A program made the translations under genes and the position numbers. Positions 53,876 through 63,790 of a stretch of DNA of 64,000 bases are shown here, piece by piece. The notes under the pieces were generated by a model, which saw only the letters and a list, made by a program, of their open reading frames with translations, was not told the origin of the DNA and did not search any database. Position 1 is the first letter of the stretch, and the number at the start of each line of letters is the position of its first letter. Origin of the DNA: Janthinobacterium psychrotolerans (GTDB taxonomy: Bacteria; Pseudomonadota; Gammaproteobacteria; Burkholderiales; Burkholderiaceae_D); assembly GCF_001677885.1 (NCBI RefSeq), contig NZ_LOCQ01000047.1, forward strand, positions 1-64,000, in the 5' to 3' direction.

Positions 53876-55324
53876 TTAATCGTATTCACCCACACGTACA
53901 ATCTTCAATGCATTGGTGCCGCCGGCCTGCCCCATCGGCGAGCCCCAGGTGACGACGATCATGTCGCCCTTTTTGACGATGCCATTGGCGACCAGCAAAT
54001 CTTCGGCCTGTTTCAGCACTTGCGCGCTGCCGCCATTTTGCAGCAGGTGGTAGGCGCGCACGTTGCGGTACAGGGCGGCCTTGCGCTGCGTGGTCACGCT
54101 GGGCGTCAGGGCAAAGATCGGCGTGTCGATGCTGTGACGGCTCATCCACAAGGCGGTGGAACCGGACTCCGTCATCGCCACGATGGCTTTCACGCGCAGG
54201 TGGTGGGCGGTAAACAGCGCGCCGTAGGCGATCGACTGGTCGATGCGCGAGAACGTCACGTTCAAAAAGTCGGCGTCGAGCTTGTTGTATTCGGACTGCT
54301 CCGCTTCGACGCAGATGGCGGCCATCATTTCCACCGTCTCGATCGGGTATTTGCCCGATGCGGTCTCGGCCGAAGTCATCACGGCGTCGGTGCCGTCGAG
54401 CACGGCGTTCGCCACGTCGGACACTTCCGCGCGGGTCGGCACGGCGTTGACGATCATCGATTCCATCATCTGCGTGGCGGTAATGGCCAGCTTGTTGGAG
54501 GCGCGCGCCATCTTGATCATGCGCTTTTGCAACGCTGGCACGGCCGCATTGCCCACTTCCACGGCCAGGTCGCCACGCGCCACCATGATGCCGTCGGAGG
54601 CGTCGAGAATTTCCTGCAGCACCGGAATGGCTTCGGCGCGTTCGATCTTGGCGATCATCATCGGCTTGTGGTGATACGGCTCGCCGGCGATATTGGCCAG
54701 GGTGCGCGCCATTTCCATGTCGGTCGCGCTTTTCGGGAAGGAGATCGCCAGGTAGTCGGCCTGGAAGCTCATCGCCGTCTTGATGTCTTCCATGTCCTTG
54801 GCCGTCAGCGCCGGCGCCGTCAGGCCGCCGCCCTGGCGGTTGATGCCCTTGTTGTTCGACAGCTCGCCGCCGATCTTGACCACCGTATGGATCTCGTTGA
54901 CGACGATGCGCTCGACGATCAGCACGATCAGGCCGTCGTTCAGCAGCAGCACGTCATCCTTGTTCAGGTCGCGCGGCAGGGCCTTGTAGTCGAGGCCGAC
55001 GCGTTCCTGGTTGCCCAGTTCGCCGTTCTCGCCCCATTTGGCGTCGAGGATGAACTTGTCGCCGGTTTCGAGCTGGATGCGGCTGTTTTCAAATTTGCCG
55101 ACGCGAATCTTCGGACCCTGCATGTCGGCCATGATGGCCACTTCGCGGCCGCATTCGGCCGCCGCCTGGCGCACCAGCGCGGCGCGGTCGATATGGTCCT
55201 GTGCCTTGCCATGGGAAAAATTCAAACGCACCACGTCAACGCCTGCCCGTATCATCTTGACCAGGATGGCGAGGTCAGTGGAGGCTGGGCCGATGGTTGC
55301 TACGATTTTTGTACCGCGTGGCAT
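53876..55324 (-). CDS. pyk: Pyruvate kinase
   Basis: A 482-residue enzyme starting [86 protein letters not shown] and [20 protein letters not shown] are present. It converts PEP and ADP to pyruvate and ATP. It is the middle gene of the pgk-pyk-fba run, separated from pgk by 135 bp with a hairpin. Confidence 0.95.
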   Translation of the reverse strand: MPRGTKIVATIGPASTDLAILVKMIRAGVDVVRLNFSHGKAQDHIDRAALVRQAAAECGREVAIMADMQGPKIRVGKFENSRIQLETGDKFILDAKWGENGELGNQERVGLDYKALPRDLNKDDVLLLNDGLIVLIVERIVVNEIHTVVKIGGELSNNKGINRQGGGLTAPALTAKDMEDIKTAMSFQADYLAISFPKSATDMEMARTLANIAGEPYHHKPMMIAKIERAEAIPVLQEILDASDGIMVARGDLAVEVGNAAVPALQKRMIKMARASNKLAITATQMMESMIVNAVPTRAEVSDVANAVLDGTDAVMTSAETASGKYPIETVEMMAAICVEAEQSEYNKLDADFLNVTFSRIDQSIAYGALFTAHHLRVKAIVAMTESGSTALWMSRHSIDTPIFALTPSVTTQRKAALYRNVRAYHLLQNGGSAQVLKQAEDLLVANGIVKKGDMIVVTWGSPMGQAGGTNALKIVRVGEYD

Positions 55325-55390
55325 AGGATTCCTTGTGCGAGAGCAAGAGGTTAGAGCAGTTCGACCGGGTGCTGGCGCGGCCCGGCAAGG

Positions 55391-55417
55391 TAAAAGCGCA
55401 GCGGTCAGGCTGCGCTT
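55391..55417 (-). terminator. Terminator-like hairpin between pgk and pyk
   Basis: AAGCGCAGC and GCTGCGCTT form a nine-pair stem with a six-base loop; on the minus strand it is followed by TTA. It may attenuate read-through from pgk into pyk. Confidence 0.5.
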
Positions 55418-55459
55418 GGTGCGTACTATCGTGTTACTGCGCTGTACTGCCGGCCGGCC

Positions 55460-56671
55460 TTAGCTGGCGCGCTGCATCAGGATCTCGACTGCTGGCAACG
55501 TTTTTCCTTCCAGGAATTCCAGGAAAGCGCCGCCACCGGTCGAGATATAACTGATTTTATCGGTAATATCATATTTTGCAATCGCCGCCAGGGTGTCGCC
55601 ACCGCCGGCGATCGAAAATGCTTTCGACTCGGCAATGGCCAGCGCCAGGGTTTTGGTGCCGTGGCCGAACTGGTCGAATTCGAACACGCCCACCGGGCCG
55701 TTCCAGACGATGGTGCCGGCGGCGGCGATTTGTTCCGCCAGCAAGGCCGCCGTTTTCGGGCCGATATCGAGAATCATGTCGTCGTCCGCCACGTCGGCCA
55801 CGTCCTTGACGGTGGCGGCGGCGGTTGGCGCAAACTCCTTGGCGCACACCACGTCGACGGGAATCGGCACTTGCGCGCCGCGCTGCGCCATGATGTCGAT
55901 GATGGCCTTGGCTTCCTCGACCAGTTCCGCTTCCACCAGCGACTTGCCGACATTCAAGCCGACCGCCTTCATGAAGGTGTTGGCGATGCCGCCGCCGACG
56001 ATCAGGTTATCGACCTTGTCGGACAGGGCCTTGAGGATGGTCAGCTTGCTCGACACTTTGGAGCCGGCAACGATGGCCAGCAGCGGGCGGGCCGGCGCGT
56101 GCAGCGCCTTGCCCAGCGCGTCCAGTTCGGCCGCCAGCAGCGGGCCGGCGCAGGCGACCGGCGCGAACTTGGCGATGCCGTGGGTCGAGGCTTCGGCGCG
56201 GTGGGCGGTGCCGAAGGCGTCGTTGACATAGATATCGCACAGCCTGGCCATTTTTTGCGCCAGTTCATCGCTGTTTTTCTTCTCGCCCTTGTTGACGCGC
56301 ACGTTTTCCAGCAGCACCACCTGGCCGGCGGCCAGCGACTCCAGGCCGGCGCCATCGATCCAGTCCTGTTTCAGCGCGACTGGCTGGCCCAGCAGCTCGG
56401 ACAAACGGGCCGCGACGGGCGCCAAGCTGTCGGCCGGCTTGAATTCGCCTTCGGTCGGACGGCCCAGGTGCGAGGTGACCATGACGGCGGCGCCAGCGTC
56501 CAGCGCGGCGCGAATCGCCGGCACCGAGGCGCGGATGCGGGTATCTTCGGTAATCTTGCCACTGTCATCCTGCGGCACGTTCAAGTCGGCGCGGATAAAG
56601 ACGCGCTTGCCTTGCAGGGCGTTTTGGTCGATCAAATCTTGCAGACGGATGAAGTTGAGAACAGCTGACAT
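55460..56671 (-). CDS. pgk: Phosphoglycerate kinase
   Basis: A 403-residue enzyme. [30 protein letters not shown] start, [60 protein letters not shown] and [15 protein letters not shown] are diagnostic. It transfers phosphate from 1,3-bisphosphoglycerate to ADP. It is the first gene of the pgk-pyk-fba series. Confidence 0.96.
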   Translation of the reverse strand: MSAVLNFIRLQDLIDQNALQGKRVFIRADLNVPQDDSGKITEDTRIRASVPAIRAALDAGAAVMVTSHLGRPTEGEFKPADSLAPVAARLSELLGQPVALKQDWIDGAGLESLAAGQVVLLENVRVNKGEKKNSDELAQKMARLCDIYVNDAFGTAHRAEASTHGIAKFAPVACAGPLLAAELDALGKALHAPARPLLAIVAGSKVSSKLTILKALSDKVDNLIVGGGIANTFMKAVGLNVGKSLVEAELVEEAKAIIDIMAQRGAQVPIPVDVVCAKEFAPTAAATVKDVADVADDDMILDIGPKTAALLAEQIAAAGTIVWNGPVGVFEFDQFGHGTKTLALAIAESKAFSIAGGGDTLAAIAKYDITDKISYISTGGGAFLEFLEGKTLPAVEILMQRAS

Positions 56672-56748
56672 GGCGATCCAGATGACGAGTGGAAGGAAGT
56701 GCGCTATTTTACCGCAAGCACCAGCGCAATTCGCTGATTTGTCCCGCT

Positions 56749-57099
56749 TTACTGAAAAACATGCAACAAACGCAATCCGGTGAAAACCAGCATGCCAAAC
56801 ACGATGGTTTGCAGCATATTGCGTCGTATCAAATAAAAAATCGTCGCGGCAATACCGGACAGCAGCTTGGGGTTGAGCAGGTCGAGCTGCAGCTGGGCGC
56901 TGTCCATCAGGAGGTCGGGCGCGATAATGGCCGCCAGCGCGCAGGCCGGCGCAAAGCGCAGCATCTCATTGACGCGCCTGGGGATGGTGATGTGGTGGCC
57001 GACCAGCCAGAAGGTGCTGCGGGTGGCGGCCGTGGCCAGCACCAGCACCACGATGGTGGCCCAGACGTCGAAGCTGTCCATGTTGATTGCATCAGCCAT
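56749..57099 (-). CDS. azlD: AzlD-type branched-chain amino acid exporter subunit
   Basis: A 116-residue membrane protein with four hydrophobic helices. [37 protein letters not shown] is characteristic of AzlD. It pairs with the larger AzlC and overlaps its 3' end by 8 bp. Characterised pairs export branched-chain amino acids or analogues. Confidence 0.88.
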   Translation of the reverse strand: MADAINMDSFDVWATIVVLVLATAATRSTFWLVGHHITIPRRVNEMLRFAPACALAAIIAPDLLMDSAQLQLDLLNPKLLSGIAATIFYLIRRNMLQTIVFGMLVFTGLRLLHVFQ

Positions 57100-57805
57100 G
57101 CTGGTTCTTCCATTTTTCAGTCAGTTCTTCCACCGCCATGGCGCTCAGCATGCCGGCCAGCACCGCCACCAGCAGGCCCAGCTTATAAGGCAGGCGAAAC
57201 GCCGCCACCGCCACCGCGCCCGACACCAGCACACCGCACAGGGCCGCGCGCCCCAGCACCAGCGGCACCGTCACGCAGATGATGGCCAGCGTGCCCGCAA
57301 AGCCCAGGCCCCATTCGGCGGGCACGGCCGCGCCGAGGAAAATACCGGCCAGCGAGCCGACCTGCCAGGCGGTCCAGTTCGGGTAGATCAGCCCTTTTAA
57401 AAACGGCACCTTGCCCGCATCGGGCGTTTCCAGCGGGTAGCGCTTCATGAACAGGCCGACCGCGATATCGCCGGAAATATAGCCGAGCGCCAGGCGCTGG
57501 CGCCACGGCAGGTGGGAAAAATGCGGTGCCAGCAGGGCCGAAAAGATCACGAAGCGCAGGTTGACCACCAGCGCGGTGGCAAAGATCACCCAGATCGGCG
57601 CGTGCGCGGCCAACAGCGGCAGGGACGCAAGCTGGGCCGAGCCGGCAAATACCAGCAAGGTCATCACGCCAGCCTGCGTGACCGTCAGGCCGCTTTTGAC
57701 CATGGCGATGCCGACCACCATGCCCCAGGCGGCGATGCCGATCAGGGTCGGCGCGCCCAGCAGCAGGCCTTCGCGAAACGACTGGCGCTCGGCGGTGGTG
57801 CTCAA
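57092..57805 (-). CDS. azlC: AzlC family branched-chain amino acid permease subunit
   Basis: A 237-residue integral membrane protein. REGLLLGAPTLIGIAAWGMVVG, GVMTLLVFAGSAQLASLPL, NLRFVIFSALLAPHFSHLPWRQRL and the GxxxxxxG-rich final helices match AzlC. The start is TTG 57805 with GAGG upstream. It is co-transcribed with azlD. No Lrp-type regulator is adjacent. Confidence 0.88.
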   Translation of the reverse strand: MSTTAERQSFREGLLLGAPTLIGIAAWGMVVGIAMVKSGLTVTQAGVMTLLVFAGSAQLASLPLLAAHAPIWVIFATALVVNLRFVIFSALLAPHFSHLPWRQRLALGYISGDIAVGLFMKRYPLETPDAGKVPFLKGLIYPNWTAWQVGSLAGIFLGAAVPAEWGLGFAGTLAIICVTVPLVLGRAALCGVLVSGAVAVAAFRLPYKLGLLVAVLAGMLSAMAVEELTEKWKNQHG

Positions 57806-58073
57806 ACGGCACCTCGAACGGCAAAGTGTATTATGCGCACAACGGCGGCGCAGGCCAACGGCAGCGCGCCTGGCGTGAAAAAGACGGTATCAGGGTTCAT
57901 GGTGGCGGCCTGCGCGCGCGCTTTTCACATGAAAACGGCGCCCTGCCCTAGCGGATCAAGCCGCCATTCTACGGATGAATTTTCCTGCCTGCGCGAATCC
58001 GTTAAAATCGTGGTTTTTGCACGCCGCGTTTTCACCCTAACTTTATTATTTTAGCCTCACGGAGCATGACAAG

Positions 58074-58268
58074 ATGACAAACACCACCCAGCCAGCGGTC
58101 GAACTCGACGGTAAAGACCTGCCAGCCCACTGCCCTAATCCGGCCATGCCGCTGTGGTCGTCGCATCCGCGCGTGTTCCTCGAATTTGACAACCATGGCA
58201 CGGCCAAGTGCCCGTACTGCGGCACGGCCTACAAACTGAAACCAGGCGCCAGCGCCGGCCACCACTAA
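58074..58268 (+). CDS. Small zinc-finger domain protein (CHCC type)
   Basis: A 64-residue protein with the pattern VELDGKDLPAHCPNP, then FLEFDNHGTAKCPYCGTAYKL. The zinc ligands C20, H31 and the CPYC pair fit the C-H-C-C zinc-finger family related to the NDUFS6 subunit of complex I. Often found near heptosyltransferase or branched-chain aminotransferase genes in betaproteobacteria; here it stands divergent from azlC. A dispersed repeat begins directly at its stop codon. Confidence 0.82.
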   Translation: MTNTTQPAVELDGKDLPAHCPNPAMPLWSSHPRVFLEFDNHGTAKCPYCGTAYKLKPGASAGHH

Positions 58269-58402
58269 GAACACCTGACAAAACTGCTGCGCGTCGGTAT
58301 TTGTGGCCTGCGATGCTCACCGCCTCGGCGGCCCCGTACTCTGTACGGTTGCGCTTCTCAGCCACAACTCCCTTCCGCTCGCTACGGTTTTGTTAGGCGT
58401 TC
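58269..58402 (-). repeat. Dispersed intergenic repeat with 16-bp terminal inverted repeats, copy B (134 bp)
   Basis: The left end GAACACCTGACAAAAC (58269-58284) and the complement of the right end (58387-58402) match at 14 of 16. The minus strand repeats the order of copy A: GTAGCGAGCG, GGGAGTTGTGGC, GTGAGCATCGCAGGCC, CGCGCAG. It is longer than copy A in the middle, where GTAC-rich sequence (around 58337-58348) forms a small internal hairpin. It lies directly behind the zinc-finger gene. Confidence 0.85.
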
Positions 58403-58448
58403 CAGGCCCTCATAAAATTAACCATCAAGCCCCAAGACCGGAGTCGTC

Positions 58449-58874
58449 ATGAAAAGTGTGAAGGAATTGAATGGCAGCGCCGCCGAAGTCGAGGTGGCTT
58501 TCTACGATGCCCTCAACCGCGCCGATCTCGATGCGCTGATGGCGCTGTGGGCCGACGATGAAGAAATCGTCTGCATCCATCCGGGCGGCGCGCGCCTGAT
58601 CGGCCATGCCGCCATCCGCGCCTCGTGGGAAGCCGTGCTGGCCGGCGGCGGCCTGCACATCCTGCCGACCCAGCTGCATGAAACGCATAATCTGATGAGC
58701 TCGGTTCATACGGTGGTCGAAGGCAGCACCGCCAGCGAAGGCGCGGCCGCGCACTTGCTGGCCACCAATGTCTATGTAAAAACCCCGCGTGGCTGGCGCA
58801 TCGTGCTGCACCATGTCTCGATCGCCCCCGGCGCCGCACCGTCGGACGCGGCCGGAGCGCAGATCCTCCATTAA
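58449..58874 (+). CDS. SnoaL/NTF2-like protein
   Basis: A 141-residue alpha+beta-barrel protein: EVEVAFYDALNRADLDALMALWADDEEIVCIHPGG, LIGHAAIRASWEAVLAGG and TPRGWRIVLHHVSIAPG follow the pattern of the nuclear transport factor 2/SnoaL superfamily (YybH-like). Members bind or isomerise small hydrophobic ligands; no substrate can be given. It lies eight bases upstream of the alpha/beta hydrolase gene and is probably co-transcribed with it. Confidence 0.78.
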   Translation: MKSVKELNGSAAEVEVAFYDALNRADLDALMALWADDEEIVCIHPGGARLIGHAAIRASWEAVLAGGGLHILPTQLHETHNLMSSVHTVVEGSTASEGAAAHLLATNVYVKTPRGWRIVLHHVSIAPGAAPSDAAGAQILH

Positions 58875-58881
58875 GTCATCG

Positions 58882-59883
58882 ATGCACTACCGCGCGCCAT
58901 TCTGGCTGCCCGGCGGCCATCTGCAAACCATCGCGCCGGCCGTCTGGTTTGCCAAGCCGCCGGTGGCGTTCCGGCGCGAACGCTGGCAGGCGCCCGATGG
59001 CGATTTTGTCGACGTCGACCTGATCGACGGCCAGCCGGGGCAGCCTTTCGTGGTGCTGTTCCATGGCCTGGAAGGCTCTTCCGACAGCCACTATGCGCGC
59101 GCCCTGATGGCGCAGGTGGCGCAGCGCGGCTGGTCGGGCGCGGTGCCGCACTTTCGCGGCTGTTCGGGCGAGGCCAACCTGGGGCCGCGCTTCTATCATT
59201 CGGGCGACGCCGAGGAAGTGGACTGGGTGCTGCGCCGCTTGCGCCAGCGCGCCAGCGGCAGGTTTTACGCGGCCGGCGTCTCGCTGGGCGGCAACGCCCT
59301 GCTGTGCTGGCTGGGACAGTCGCGGCACGGCGCCGAGTTTGTCGACGCGGCGGCGGCCGTGTCGGCCCCGCTGGACCTGGCGCAGGGTGGCAAAGCCTTG
59401 TCTGCCGGCGCCAACCGCCTGTACACGCGCATGTTCCTGCAGACCCTGAAACCGAAATGCCTGGCCAAGCTGGAGCAGTTTCCCGGCCTGTTCGAGCGCG
59501 AGGCCATGCTGGCCGCGCGCGACCTGCATGCGTTCGACAATGCAGTGACGGCGCCGCTGCACGGCTACCGCGACGCCGACGACTACTGGCACCGCGCCAG
59601 CGCCAAACACGTGTTGCACGACATCACCGTGCCGACCCTGGTGCTCAACGCCCTGAACGATCCGTTCCTGCCGGGCCGGCATTTGCCGCGCAGCGCTGCG
59701 CCGGCGGTAGTGCTCGAGTATCCGCGCCATGGCGGCCATGTCGGCTTTGCCGGCAACAACCTCGATTGGCTGCCGCAGCGCCTGCTGCAGTTCTTCGAAC
59801 GAGGCAGCGCGGCGACACCGTTGGCGCAAAGCTGTCAGGCTGGCCACATCGACCACCCTGCGAAAGCTGCCCTACATGGATGA
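58882..59883 (+). CDS. YheT-family alpha/beta hydrolase
   Basis: A 333-residue esterase-like protein. The start MHYRAPFWLPGGHLQTIAPAVW and the segments PFVVLFHGLEGSSDSHYARALM, GWSGAVPHFRGCSGEANLGPRFYHSGD, the nucleophile elbow AAGVSLGGNALL, LVLNALNDPFLPG and PRHGGHVGFAG define the YheT group; Ser, Asp and His of the triad can be placed. Its substrate is unknown. It overlaps the following gene by 8 bp. Confidence 0.88.
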   Translation: MHYRAPFWLPGGHLQTIAPAVWFAKPPVAFRRERWQAPDGDFVDVDLIDGQPGQPFVVLFHGLEGSSDSHYARALMAQVAQRGWSGAVPHFRGCSGEANLGPRFYHSGDAEEVDWVLRRLRQRASGRFYAAGVSLGGNALLCWLGQSRHGAEFVDAAAAVSAPLDLAQGGKALSAGANRLYTRMFLQTLKPKCLAKLEQFPGLFEREAMLAARDLHAFDNAVTAPLHGYRDADDYWHRASAKHVLHDITVPTLVLNALNDPFLPGRHLPRSAAPAVVLEYPRHGGHVGFAGNNLDWLPQRLLQFFERGSAATPLAQSCQAGHIDHPAKAALHG

Positions 59884-60466
59884 CCTCGTTAAACAGGCGA
59901 TGGCCAAATGGCCAAATGTGCCCCACTGCTACGGCTGGCTGGGGCTCGACGCGCGCGGCGGCTGGCGCATGCGCGACGAGCGCGCCCAGCAATCGCAGCT
60001 GCCCGGCGACAAGATCGCCCACGCCGCCCTGCTCGGCTTTATCAATCGCAACTATTCCCATGATGAACGCGGCTGCTGGTTCTTCCAGAACGGTCCGCAG
60101 CGCGTCTACCTGAACCTGGAAGCAACGCCTTTTATTGCCCGCAGCGATCCGCAGCAAGGCTTTGTGCTGCAGACAGGCGCCGCACTGGCGGCGGTCGACG
60201 CGGCATTTCTGTGCGATAACGGTGCGCTGATCCTGCGGCAGGGCGACATCGTCGCCCAGGTCGATGACCGCGACATGGCGCAGGTGATGGCGTTACTGCG
60301 CCTCGACGGCCAGCCGGTGGGCGACGAGGCCCTGCTGGCCTGGCTGGAACACGCCACTGGCAAGCTGACCTTGCAGCATGGCGGCCAGGCCATTCCGGTG
60401 CAGCCGCTGGCCCATGAGCAGGTGCCGCGGCATTTCGGCTTCCAGCGTGCGCCGCAGCCGGCATAA
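59876..60466 (+). CDS. Conserved betaproteobacterial protein, DUF2946-like annotation uncertain
   Basis: A 196-residue soluble protein starting MDDLVKQAMAKWPNVPHCYGWLGLDARGGWRMRD, with LLGFINRNYSHDERGCWFFQNGPQRVYLNLEATPF. I recall this N-terminal block from conserved betaproteobacterial proteins, sometimes labelled DUF2946, but cannot confirm the label. No catalytic motif is visible. It overlaps the hydrolase gene by 8 bp, implying translational coupling. Its stop directly abuts the stop of the convergent BepA-like gene. Confidence 0.65.
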   Translation: MDDLVKQAMAKWPNVPHCYGWLGLDARGGWRMRDERAQQSQLPGDKIAHAALLGFINRNYSHDERGCWFFQNGPQRVYLNLEATPFIARSDPQQGFVLQTGAALAAVDAAFLCDNGALILRQGDIVAQVDDRDMAQVMALLRLDGQPVGDEALLAWLEHATGKLTLQHGGQAIPVQPLAHEQVPRHFGFQRAPQPA

Positions 60467-62104
60467 CTACGACTTCTGATCCTTGAGCTGCTCGCGGCGT
60501 TTTTCCTGCAGCTCGCGTTCGCGCGCGTCGATCACGGCCTGGTCATAAAAGGTGGCGTCGGTCGACTTGCGGGCGATCGTCAGCTGGTCCAGCGCGGCCA
60601 TGGTGGCGCCCTGCAAGACATACGATTCGGCCAGCGCGATATGCTGCAAGGTGCGCTTGCCCTGGGTCGCATAGGCCCTGGCCAGCAGGTCATGCAGTTC
60701 CGGCTCTTCCTTGTATAGCTGCACCTGCTCGCGCAAATAGACGGTGGCCTTGTCGAGCTGCTTGTCGGCGATCAGCGCTTCCGCATACTGATAGGCGATG
60801 CCGCGCGACAGCGGAAAGCGGTGGCGCGCGGCGTCCGCCGCCTTGACCGCTCGCGGCGCGACTTCCGGTTTTTGCGCCGGCATCAACAGCACTTCCAGTT
60901 CCATCGCCGCCAGCAGCGAGTTGGGTCCTTGCGTGCCGCCCGAAGTAAATACATTGGCCCCGGCTGGCTGGTGCAGGGCCGCATTGGCCGCATCGAGTTC
61001 GGCCTGGGCCTCAAGCGTCTTGCCCTCTTTGATGGCGATAAACGCCAGGCCATAATGGGCGGCCGTCACCTGGAAGCGGCTTTGCTGTTCCAGCTGGGTC
61101 TTGAAGGTTGCTTTCGCGTTCAGCAGACCCTGCATGCTTTCATCCTGCAGCACGCGGGCGCGCGCCCGCGCCAGGTGAAAGTTCAGGCTGTCGGGCCGCT
61201 GCTTGTAGGGCTGCTCGCGGATGCGCGCCTGGATATCGGCGATGCGCTCGGTGGTCAATGGGTGGGTCTGCAAATACGCCGGCATCAGGTCGCTGTACGA
61301 GCGGCTGGCCGCCTGCATGCGGCCAAAGAAGGCCACCATGCCGGTGGTGTCGAAACCGGCTTCGCCCATGATCTGGAAACCGATGCGGTCGGCCTCGCGT
61401 TCGGCGTCGCGGCCGAAATTGAGCTGGCGCTGGATCGCCAGGCCCTGGCCGGCGGCGAACACGCCCATCGCCACGTCGCCGCCGGCGCGCGAGGCCAGCG
61501 CCGCCAGCAAGATGGCCGCCAGCGGCATCAGGGCATCCTGGCGCTGCTGGCCCAGCATGCGCGCGATATGGCGCTGCGCCACATGGCCGATCTCGTGCGA
61601 CAGCACGGAAGCGAGTTCCGCCTCGGTCTGCGCGGCCAGCAGCAAGGCCGAGTGCACGCCGATAAAGCCGCCCGGCAAGGCAAACGCGTTCAGCTGCGGA
61701 TCGCGCACGACAAAGAAGAAATAGTCGTAGCTGGTTTCGCCGCGCACGCTGGGGCGCGCCGCCACCAGCGCATTGCCGAAGGTATTCATGTATTCCAGCA
61801 AAGGCGCATCATCGAGATAATCGCGGTCGCCACGGATGCCGCGAATGATCTCTTCGCCCACCTTGCGCTCCATCGCCGGCGACAGGTCTTCGCGCGAGGT
61901 GTCGCCCAGGGTCGGCAGATTCGGCGTGGGTGCCAGCGGCAGCGGCGTCCAGTTGGCAGCGGGCGTTGCCGGCTTGGCCGGCGTGGCGGCGGGCGCCGGC
62001 GTTTGCGCCAGCGCCAATGGGGCGGCCAGCAGCAAGGCCGCCAGCGTGCCGGCTTTTAAACAAGCCATCGGATAAAAAGGGTGGGATTTCACGGCTGCTA
62101 TCAT
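60467..62104 (-). CDS. bepA: BepA-like M48 metalloprotease with TPR domain
   Basis: A 545-residue periplasmic protein with a signal peptide (ALLLAAPLALAQ), a Pro/Ala-rich linker, an M48 peptidase domain with HEIGH (H170-H174) and a third ligand region in RDAEREADRIGFQIM, then a C-terminal TPR-like half (about 330-530). BepA (formerly YfgC) degrades or assists outer-membrane proteins stalled during assembly, such as LptD. ATG 62104 may be preceded by no strong binding site; the internal ATG at residue 13 is an alternative. Confidence 0.9.
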   Translation of the reverse strand: MIAAVKSHPFYPMACLKAGTLAALLLAAPLALAQTPAPAATPAKPATPAANWTPLPLAPTPNLPTLGDTSREDLSPAMERKVGEEIIRGIRGDRDYLDDAPLLEYMNTFGNALVAARPSVRGETSYDYFFFVVRDPQLNAFALPGGFIGVHSALLLAAQTEAELASVLSHEIGHVAQRHIARMLGQQRQDALMPLAAILLAALASRAGGDVAMGVFAAGQGLAIQRQLNFGRDAEREADRIGFQIMGEAGFDTTGMVAFFGRMQAASRSYSDLMPAYLQTHPLTTERIADIQARIREQPYKQRPDSLNFHLARARARVLQDESMQGLLNAKATFKTQLEQQSRFQVTAAHYGLAFIAIKEGKTLEAQAELDAANAALHQPAGANVFTSGGTQGPNSLLAAMELEVLLMPAQKPEVAPRAVKAADAARHRFPLSRGIAYQYAEALIADKQLDKATVYLREQVQLYKEEPELHDLLARAYATQGKRTLQHIALAESYVLQGATMAALDQLTIARKSTDATFYDQAVIDARERELQEKRREQLKDQKS

Positions 62105-62187
62105 AACCCGTAAGCGCGATCATTTTCCACGCGTGCGCCGCCCCCTATAATGGTGGCAAGAATAATTGCGAACATCGAGCCGACACC

Positions 62188-62694
62188 ATGAGCATACCCG
62201 AGCAAGACGCGCCCGCTGGCGCACTGACCCACTTCGACGCCACCGGCCAGGCCCATATGGTTGACGTCGGCGGCAAGGACGACACGCGCCGCAGCGCCGT
62301 GGCGGCCGGCACCATCCGCATGCAACCGGCCACCTTGGCCATCATTGTCAAAGGCAACGCCAAAAAAGGCGACGTGCTGGGCATCGCCCGCATCGCCGCC
62401 ATCATGGGCGCCAAGCGCACCAGCGATCTGATTCCGCTATGCCACCCGCTGGCGATCACGCGCGTGACGGTCGACTTCGAGATTGACGAAGCGGCCAGCA
62501 GCGTCCACTGCCGCGCCCAGGTCGACACGACCGGCAAGACCGGCGTGGAAATGGAAGCGCTGACGTCGGTGCAGATAGGCCTGCTGACCATCTACGACAT
62601 GTGCAAGGCGGTCGACCGCGGCATGGTGATGACCAATGTGCGGGTGCTGGAAAAGCATGGCGGCAAGTCAGGCGACTGGACGGCCGCGGTGTAG
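62188..62694 (+). CDS. moaC: Cyclic pyranopterin monophosphate synthase
   Basis: A 168-residue Moa[85 protein letters not shown] and KHGGKSGDW are diagnostic. With MoaA it makes the first intermediate of molybdenum cofactor. It is divergent from the BepA-like gene; no other moa gene is adjacent. Confidence 0.96.
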   Translation: MSIPEQDAPAGALTHFDATGQAHMVDVGGKDDTRRSAVAAGTIRMQPATLAIIVKGNAKKGDVLGIARIAAIMGAKRTSDLIPLCHPLAITRVTVDFEIDEAASSVHCRAQVDTTGKTGVEMEALTSVQIGLLTIYDMCKAVDRGMVMTNVRVLEKHGGKSGDWTAAV

Positions 62695-63051
62695 ACGCAG
62701 CTCATTGAGCAGCCATAGCGCGCAGCCCAGGCACAGCACGATGACCGCCATCGACAGCGGCAAGTGAAATTGTTCCAGCCCCGCCAGCGCAAAGCCGGCG
62801 TGGATCACGAAGGTGGCCAGGCCCAGCGCGGCGCAGATGGCGGCGTACAGGCGCGCGCGCGGCAGCGCCAGCAGCACTTGCCGGTAGCCGGCCAGCACCA
62901 CGGCAATCGCCGCCAGGTTAAAGACCAGGAAGCCCTGCACGCCGCCCGGCAGGTAGAACATTTCCCATTCACGCCAGTAGGCGGCGTCGATCTGATGCAG
63001 GATCAGGCATAACATGGTCCAGAAGTAGCTGCGCGCCATGGCGTATTTCAT
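62668..63051 (-). CDS. Conserved four-helix membrane protein (DUF6713-like)
   Basis: A 127-residue protein from ATG 63051 with four hydrophobic helices. The first part ([29 protein letters not shown]) carries a conserved HQxDAxxWxEWxxF pattern that I associate with DUF6713; the name is from memory. The 3' end overlaps moaC by 27 bp in convergent orientation. Function unknown. Confidence 0.65.
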   Translation of the reverse strand: MKYAMARSYFWTMLCLILHQIDAAYWREWEMFYLPGGVQGFLVFNLAAIAVVLAGYRQVLLALPRARLYAAICAALGLATFVIHAGFALAGLEQFHLPLSMAVIVLCLGCALWLLNELRLHRGRPVA

Positions 63052-63109
63052 GATGATTAATATTGCCCGATTGTAAAACAAAACGGGCAAGCTGTCGGCG
63101 CTTTTTGCT

Positions 63110-63574
63110 TCACAGGGCGGCTACGGCCGTCGCAATATTGTTGCGCAAGATCGCTTCCCTGGCCGCCGTATTGGTGACCGTGGTGCTGTTGAACCAGGTC
63201 AGGCTGCTGCTGCCCGCATCCATCCTCATGGTGATGGTCTGGCCGGCGAGACCGGTGCCCAAGTCGGGCGCCAGAGTCAGCGTGATATTGCCATTTTCGA
63301 CACCGGCGCTGGCCACTTCGCGCGTCGCGCTGAAGGCGGGAATCGGGCTGGGCCTGGCTTCGGTGGTGGTGCTGCAGGCGGCCGCTTCGCCGCCATTTTC
63401 CTGCACACACAAGGCCACCGCCGTCTTCAGGGGCGCCGCGGCCGCCAGCACATTGCTGATCTTGGCCCGCATGGTGTAGTCGCTGTATTGCGGGATCGCC
63501 ACGGCCGCCAGGATGCCGGCGATCGCCACCACGATCATCAGTTCTATCAGGGTAAATCCGGACTGCGCGCGCAT
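63110..63574 (-). CDS. pilA: Type IV pilin (PilA-like)
   Basis: A 154-residue prepilin. The short leader MRAQSG is cleaved before Phe of [20 protein letters not shown], with the Glu at mature position 5. Two cysteines (in ALCVQENGG and AAACSTTT) may form a disulfide, though C-terminal pairing typical of PilA is absent. It forms the shaft of type IV pili used for twitching or DNA uptake. There are no other pil genes in the window, but the major pilin is often unlinked. GGAGG precedes the start. Confidence 0.88.
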   Translation of the reverse strand: MRAQSGFTLIELMIVVAIAGILAAVAIPQYSDYTMRAKISNVLAAAAPLKTAVALCVQENGGEAAACSTTTEARPSPIPAFSATREVASAGVENGNITLTLAPDLGTGLAGQTITMRMDAGSSSLTWFNSTTVTNTAAREAILRNNIATAVAAL

Positions 63575-63740
63575 GGTTTCCTCCTGTTGTCAGATGCTCA
63601 CCAAGGGGAAAGTGCAAGCGCCATGCCAGCGCCACGCACGGGCTACGCCGGGAAGCAAGGCAAGAAAAGCGACGCGGCGCGTCCTGTTTGCGCCCGCCGC
63701 CGTCGCCGCGCGACCAGAATGGCCGTGGCTGCCAGACAAT

Positions 63741-63767
63741 AAAAAAAGGAGCCGCAGCTCCTTTTTT
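63741..63767. terminator. Bidirectional rho-independent terminator downstream of sucD
   Basis: GGAGC-CGCA-GCTCC is flanked by A and T tracts (AAAAAAA and TTTTTT), so it terminates in both directions. It follows the sucD stop by 23 bases. Confidence 0.9.
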
Positions 63768-63790
63768 ATACCACTGTTACCAGGCTGTGA

